NCBI GenBank assembly: GCA_964354265.1
Contig: CAYGYY010000081.1
Location: forward strand, 1-8,670
Direction of reading: 5' to 3'
DNA length: 8,670 bases
Source: Fen731 sp964354265
GTDB taxonomy: Bacteria > Actinomycetota > Humimicrobiia > Humimicrobiales > Humimicrobiaceae
Of the stretch, positions 5,558-8,670 are shown piece by piece (the first letter of the stretch is position 1; the number at the start of each line of letters is the position of its first letter). The notes beneath the pieces are model-generated. The model searched no databases. It saw only the letters and a program-made list of their open reading frames with translations, and was not told the origin of the DNA. Made by a program: the position numbers and the translations under genes.

Positions 5558-6799
5558 ATGGTAAAGCTTAAAATTAATCAGGAAAAAGTAAATGATGAAA
5601 TTGCAGAAAAACTAATTAAGCTCTGCACTTTTAATGCAATTGAATACCGGGCAGGGCGGCTTGATATTAATGCCGGCTGCAAGATGTGTAAAATCTGTGT
5701 AAAAAAAGGTCCAAAAGGTGTAATCGAATTTGTCGAAGAAGAGATGGCCAGTTTTGACAAGGGTGCCTGGAAAGGAATAGCAGTATACGCAGACCACATT
5801 GGAGGGATAATACATCCGGTTACGCTCGAGCTGATAGGAAAAGCCAGGGAGCTTGCAAAAAGAATAAACCACCCTGTTTACTGTATTTATCCCGGTTACC
5901 AGGTCCTTGATAGCGCAGAAGAGCTTCTCCACTATGGGGTAGATGAGGTATTTGTCTATGACTATCTGGAGCTTGAGCATTTCAGGATTGAACCATATAC
6001 AACAGCCCTTGAAGATTTTATAGACAGGATTAAACCGTCAATCCTTCTGATTGGCGCAACAACCATAGGAAGATCGCTTGCACCAAGAGTGGCGGCAAGG
6101 TTTAAAACCGGGCTTACTGCGGACTGCACAGTTCTTGACATTAAAGAAAATACCGACCTTGTCCAGATAAGGCCGGCTTTTGGCGGCAATATAATGGCAC
6201 AAATTATAACCCCTAATACCCGTCCCCAGCTGGCAACTGTCAGGTATAAGATAATGAATGCCCCGCAGAGAGATGAAAAAATCAGCGGCAAAATCACTAT
6301 ATGCAGCATGGATGTGGAAAAATTCAGGTCGGGGATAGAGGTAATTAAAGTCACTAAAAAGCCCCAGGAAGAAAATATATCTGAAGCGGAAGTCATTGTG
6401 GTTGCCGGGAGAGCAATAAAAACACAGAAAGACATGTCACTGGCATATGAGCTCGCAGAAGTCCTGGATGGAAATTTTGCAGGCACAAGGCCGCTTGTGG
6501 AAGCAGGCTGGATAGAAGCAAAAAGGCAGATCGGGTTGAGCGGAAGGACAGTAAAGCCAAAATTGATCATCACTCTCGGCATTTCAGGCGCTGTCCAGTT
6601 TACGGCAGGTATGAAAAGCGCCGATTACATATTTGCAATCAATAAAGATCCCAATGCTGCAATTTTTAGTATTGCTCACTTTGGGATAGTCGGCGATATT
6701 TATGAGGTTGTCCCAAAACTAATAAAAAATATAAAAGCTGAAAAAGGGACTGCAGGCAAAACATTTACAAAATATGCGGCGCCTGTTTCCATGAACTAA
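5558..6799 (+). CDS. etfA: Electron transfer flavoprotein alpha subunit with N-terminal [4Fe-4S] segment (LctC type)
   Basis: At 413 residues it exceeds ordinary EtfA (about 310-340) by an N-terminal ferredoxin-like extension. Cysteines C23 (KLCTFNAIEY) and C41, C44, C47 (GCKMCKICVKKGP) can bind one [4Fe-4S] cluster, the presumed port for ferredoxin. Domain I follows (about 72-250), with ILLIGATTIGRSLAPRVAAR (163-181) and TGLTADCT (184-191). The FAD domain (about 276-395) has VVAGRAIKTQKD, GTRPLVEAGWIEAKRQIG, SGRTVKPKLIITLGISGAVQF and FAINKDPNAAIFSIAHFGIVGD. Where respiratory ETF usually has Gln-His, this has Gln347-Phe348. ATG 5558 follows AGGA by only 2 nt, a tight spacing. The dehydrogenase gene begins 12 bp after the stop. 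The extension matches EtfA partners of bifurcating lactate dehydrogenase as I recall them, which favours a ferredoxin-coupled complex over a quinone-linked one. Confidence 0.94.
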   Translation: MVKLKINQEKVNDEIAEKLIKLCTFNAIEYRAGRLDINAGCKMCKICVKKGPKGVIEFVEEEMASFDKGAWKGIAVYADHIGGIIHPVTLELIGKARELAKRINHPVYCIYPGYQVLDSAEELLHYGVDEVFVYDYLELEHFRIEPYTTALEDFIDRIKPSILLIGATTIGRSLAPRVAARFKTGLTADCTVLDIKENTDLVQIRPAFGGNIMAQIITPNTRPQLATVRYKIMNAPQRDEKISGKITICSMDVEKFRSGIEVIKVTKKPQEENISEAEVIVVAGRAIKTQKDMSLAYELAEVLDGNFAGTRPLVEAGWIEAKRQIGLSGRTVKPKLIITLGISGAVQFTAGMKSADYIFAINKDPNAAIFSIAHFGIVGDIYEVVPKLIKNIKAEKGTAGKTFTKYAAPVSMN

Positions 6800-6811
6800 A
6801 GGAGCATTAAA

Positions 6812-8236
6812 ATGTTTCAAAGCTGTTTATGCAATAAGATTTATAAAAAAGTTGATGATGATGATATTAAATTCCTGGAAAATCTACTCGGACACGAGAG
6901 AGTATTTTGTGGGGACAAAATAAGCGAAGACTACTGTCATGACGAGCTTAATACTGTAAGGGCGTATCCTGAGGTCCTGGCCGATGTTTTAAGCGCTGAA
7001 GAAATATCGAGGGTAATGAAATATGCTTACGAAAAAGATATCCCTGTTGTAGTAAGAGGCTCCGGCACGGGACTGGTTGGGAGCTCGGTACCAATACATG
7101 GCGGTATTATGCTGAGCATGGCAAGAATGAATAAGATTTTGGAAATTGATGATGAAAACCTCACCCTTACTGTCGAACCTGGTGTATTGCTTATGGAAAT
7201 ATCAAAGTTTGCTGAAGATAATGACCTTTTTTACCCGCCTGATCCCGGTGAGATTTCTGCAACAATAGGCGGAAACATAAGCACTAATGCAGGCGGGATG
7301 AGGGCTGTAAAGTATGGGGTTACCAGGGATTATGTGCTCGGCCTCGAACTTGTCCTGCCGGACGGAGAAATATTAAATGTGGGCGGCAAGGTTGTAAAAG
7401 ATAGCTCAGGATACAGCATACAGGATCTTGTTTGCGGTTCTGAAGGTACTCTTGCAATAATTACCAAAGCCATACTCAGGCTTTTGCCACTGCCCAAAAA
7501 AACTATAAGCCTGCTGGTGCCTTTCCCTGATCTTGACGCTGCAATTGGAACTGTTCCAAAAATTATAAAGGCAAAAATCATACCAACAGCGATTGAATTC
7601 ATGCAGAGGGAAGTAATCATTGCTGCTGAAGAATTTCTAGGGAAAAAATTCCCGGATAACAGCGCTGACGCTTATCTTCTCATGACTTTTGATGGAAATT
7701 CCAAAGAGGAAATAGAAAAAGATTATAGCAGAGTTGCAGAAATATGCCTTGCCGAAGGCGCCTATGATGCTTATATCACTGATACAAGTGAAAGAAAAGA
7801 AGCAGTATGGTCTGCAAGAAAAACATTCCTGGAAGCGGTGAAAGCTTCAACGACAGAAATGGATGAATGCGATGTAGTCGTACCAAGAAACAAAGTTGCA
7901 GAATTCATTAATTTCACCCATGGTCTGGAGAAAGAATTTAAAATTCGTGTCAGGAGTTTCGGCCATGCTGGAGATGGAAACCTGCATATTTACATATTAA
8001 GGGATAAGCTTGATGAAAAAACGTGGAATAAAAAACTGGATGCGGTTTTTAAGAAAATGTACCAGAAGGCGCAATCCCTGGGTGGCCTGGTTTCCGGGGA
8101 ACATGGTATTGGTTATGCCAAGAAAGAATTTCTTTCCCAACAATATGGCGAATCTTATATGAGATTAATGCTCAATATAAAAATGGCATTTGATCCAAAA
8201 AATATTTTAAATCCCGGGAAAATATGCCAGGGCTAG
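6812..8236 (+). CDS. glcD: FAD-dependent 2-hydroxyacid dehydrogenase (GlcD/LctD type), probably lactate
   Basis: This 474-residue VAO/PCMH-fold flavoenzyme oxidises a 2-hydroxy acid, most likely D-lactate, to the keto acid and hands electrons to EtfAB. The FAD domain has the pyrophosphate loop VVRGSGTGLVGSS (80-92). PPDPGEISATIGGNISTNAGG (142-162) and GVTRDYVLGLELVLPDGE follow, then VKDSSGYSIQDLVCGSEGTL. The substrate domain carries metal or substrate-binding histidines in FGHAGDGNLHI (H385, H392) and SGEHGIG (E430, H431), and ends FDPKNILNPGKI. Length and motifs are complete. A strong Shine-Dalgarno, AAAGGAG, overlaps the etfA stop region, with 7 nt to the ATG, so the genes are tightly coupled. 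The gene order equals lctBCD of acetogens. Glycolate or 2-hydroxyglutarate remain possible substrates. No lactate racemase or permease follows within the window. Confidence 0.92.
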   Translation: MFQSCLCNKIYKKVDDDDIKFLENLLGHERVFCGDKISEDYCHDELNTVRAYPEVLADVLSAEEISRVMKYAYEKDIPVVVRGSGTGLVGSSVPIHGGIMLSMARMNKILEIDDENLTLTVEPGVLLMEISKFAEDNDLFYPPDPGEISATIGGNISTNAGGMRAVKYGVTRDYVLGLELVLPDGEILNVGGKVVKDSSGYSIQDLVCGSEGTLAIITKAILRLLPLPKKTISLLVPFPDLDAAIGTVPKIIKAKIIPTAIEFMQREVIIAAEEFLGKKFPDNSADAYLLMTFDGNSKEEIEKDYSRVAEICLAEGAYDAYITDTSERKEAVWSARKTFLEAVKASTTEMDECDVVVPRNKVAEFINFTHGLEKEFKIRVRSFGHAGDGNLHIYILRDKLDEKTWNKKLDAVFKKMYQKAQSLGGLVSGEHGIGYAKKEFLSQQYGESYMRLMLNIKMAFDPKNILNPGKICQG

Positions 8237-8271
8237 AAAAAGTGCAGATAAGCAACATAAAACAGCAGGTC

Positions 8272-8385
8272 TAATATATAATAATATTCTTATAAATATA
8301 CATATAAATATATATTATTAATAATTATAAATATATTAATATTATAATTGACATAATAATTATAAATAATATAATATAATATAAT
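8272..8385. other. Extremely AT-rich intergenic tract
   Basis: Only four G or C bases (8289, 8301, 8350, 8352) occur in 114 bp, about 96% A+T, with many short self-complementary pieces. The stretch 8237-8460 contains no gene, and I see no convincing terminator for the dehydrogenase operon in it. The tract ends in a promoter, so it may act as an UP-type upstream element, an easily melted region or a nucleoid-protein binding site. I see no run of DnaA-box-like sites. Confidence 0.8.
8348..8385 (+). promoter_or_regulatory. Strong sigma-70-type promoter with three overlapping TATAAT boxes
   Basis: A consensus -35 TTGACA (8348-8353) is followed after 16 bp by TATAAT (8370-8375). Two further TATAAT copies overlap it with 5-bp period (8375-8380 and 8380-8385). 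The first gives the best spacing. It would produce a leader of roughly 80 nt before the GTG at 8461. Confidence 0.65.
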
Positions 8386-8408
8386 CATCACAGTGCTGGA
8401 ATCATCAC
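8383..8408 (+). repeat. Direct repeat AATCATCAC in the leader region
   Basis: AATCATCAC occurs at 8383-8391 and 8400-8408, a 17-bp period, just past the -10 boxes. It could be a tandem regulator site covering the transcription start. Two copies are too few to be sure. Confidence 0.4.
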
Positions 8409-8425
8409 TAGGTGCATTATCTAAA

Positions 8426-8442
8426 AAAATATTTAATATTTT
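8426..8442. repeat. Perfect 17-bp AT palindrome before the ribosome binding site
   Basis: AAAATATT (8426-8433) and AATATTTT (8435-8442) are perfectly complementary around the T at 8434. The palindrome ends 5 bp before the AAGGAG that serves the GTG at 8461. In DNA this AT-rich such symmetry can arise by chance; as RNA it would form only a weak hairpin. Confidence 0.4.
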
Positions 8443-8460
8443 ATGAGAAGGAGAAATAAA

Positions 8461-8670
8461 GTGAAGCAGAGACTTATAAAAACTCTTCCTGCGCTTATCC
8501 TCGTATGTAGCCTTACACTTACTTTCGGGTTTATTACCGGATTTTTAAATGCCGGCAGCCCGAGAACTGATCCTGCAATGTTTTTTGGAGCCGATGAAGG
8601 GGAGCCTGGCGAGGAAGAGGACATGGAGGAAAATGAAGAAGAAGAATCTGAGGATATCGAAGAATTAGAG
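8461..8670 (+). CDS. Exported Glu-rich protein, N-terminal part (cut by the right edge)
   Basis: The 70 residues present begin with a basic stretch (KQRLIK). A hydrophobic segment of about 20 residues follows (TLPALILVCSLTLTFGFITG), then LNAGS. This fits a signal peptide with possible cleavage after the Ala of LNA, or a membrane anchor. Cys16 lies inside the hydrophobic core without a proper lipobox. From about residue 45 the chain is a low-complexity acidic region, mostly Glu and Asp, likely a disordered linker on the outer face. GTG is chosen as start because AAGGAG (8448-8453) lies 7 nt before it. An in-frame ATG at 8443 would add MRRRNK but has no ribosome binding site. I do not recognise the family. 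Its own promoter separates it from the dehydrogenase operon. Confidence 0.7.
   Translation, partial: MKQRLIKTLPALILVCSLTLTFGFITGFLNAGSPRTDPAMFFGADEGEPGEEEDMEENEEEESEDIEELE

Noticed and set aside
5962..6582. A 206-codon open frame on the minus strand
   Set aside because: It lies wholly inside etfA, which has full-length family motifs; the antisense translation is Ser/Ile/Leu-rich with no recognisable domain.
8272..8385. Replication origin or attachment site in the AT tract
   Set aside because: No DnaA-box-like series, replication gene, integrase, tRNA or flanking repeat is present; a promoter at its end explains part of it.
8443..8460. Upstream in-frame ATG for the exported protein
   Set aside because: The Shine-Dalgarno AAGGAG lies after this ATG and is correctly spaced for the GTG at 8461; nothing suitable precedes the ATG.
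8433..8624. A 63-codon open frame on the minus strand
   Set aside because: It is antisense to the exported protein gene; its Ser/Pro-rich product mirrors the Glu/Gly codons of the real gene.
1..8670. CRISPR array, tRNA or rRNA, insertion sequence
   Set aside because: No regularly spaced long repeats, no tRNA-like cloverleaf or rRNA sequence, and no transposase or terminal inverted repeats were seen on either strand.

Overview
The window shows an AT-rich, anaerobic-looking bacterial chromosome segment. It joins menaquinone synthesis, an isolated nuclease gene, a toxin-antitoxin pair and an electron-bifurcating lactate-oxidation operon. Many ATA isoleucine and AGG/AGA arginine codons, TTG and GTG starts, and a ferredoxin-type EtfA point to a low-GC anaerobe. 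Candidates are a clostridial-grade Bacillota or a deep-branching anaerobic lineage; I cannot fix the phylum. Several genes lack a Shine-Dalgarno sequence (SD) at their start, and one looks leaderless.

Layout. (1) Positions 1-1499, minus strand: menG (demethylmenaquinone methyltransferase), then the N-terminal part of menF (isochorismate synthase), which runs off the left edge. Both proteins carry polar insertions unusual for their families. (2) 1500-1861: intergenic, between divergent genes. (3) 1862-2695, plus strand: an ATP-cone domain fused to a Mrr-like PD-(D/E)XK nuclease domain and a helix-hairpin-helix-like tail; its role is unknown. (4) 2848-3802: an AT-richer two-gene module, a DUF6922-like small protein overlapping an AbiEii-type nucleotidyltransferase. 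It reads as a toxin-antitoxin or abortive-infection cassette with its own promoter and terminator. (5) 3905-8236: a GntR/FCD regulator behind a 29-bp near-perfect palindrome that overlaps its promoter. It is followed closely by etfB, etfA with an N-terminal [4Fe-4S] segment, and a GlcD/LctD-type FAD 2-hydroxyacid dehydrogenase. (6) 8237-8460: intergenic DNA with a 114-bp stretch of about 96% A+T and a strong sigma-70-type promoter. (7) 8461-8670: the start of an exported, glutamate-rich protein cut by the right edge.

How the genes work together. The regulator-etfB-etfA-dehydrogenase order resembles the lct operon of acetogens such as Acetobacterium woodii. There the Ldh-EtfAB complex drives NAD+ reduction with lactate by co-oxidising reduced ferredoxin (electron confurcation). 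The FCD regulator probably senses lactate or a related 2-hydroxy acid and controls its own promoter through the palindrome. No racemase or lactate permease follows directly, unlike the complete lct operon. The menaquinone genes show that the organism makes, or made, a quinone pool, but nothing here links it to the Etf complex.

The most unusual feature is a perfect 14-bp tandem duplication at the etfB start (4725-4752). It leaves the Shine-Dalgarno sequence correctly spaced for an out-of-frame upstream ATG that opens an 11-codon minicistron overlapping etfB.
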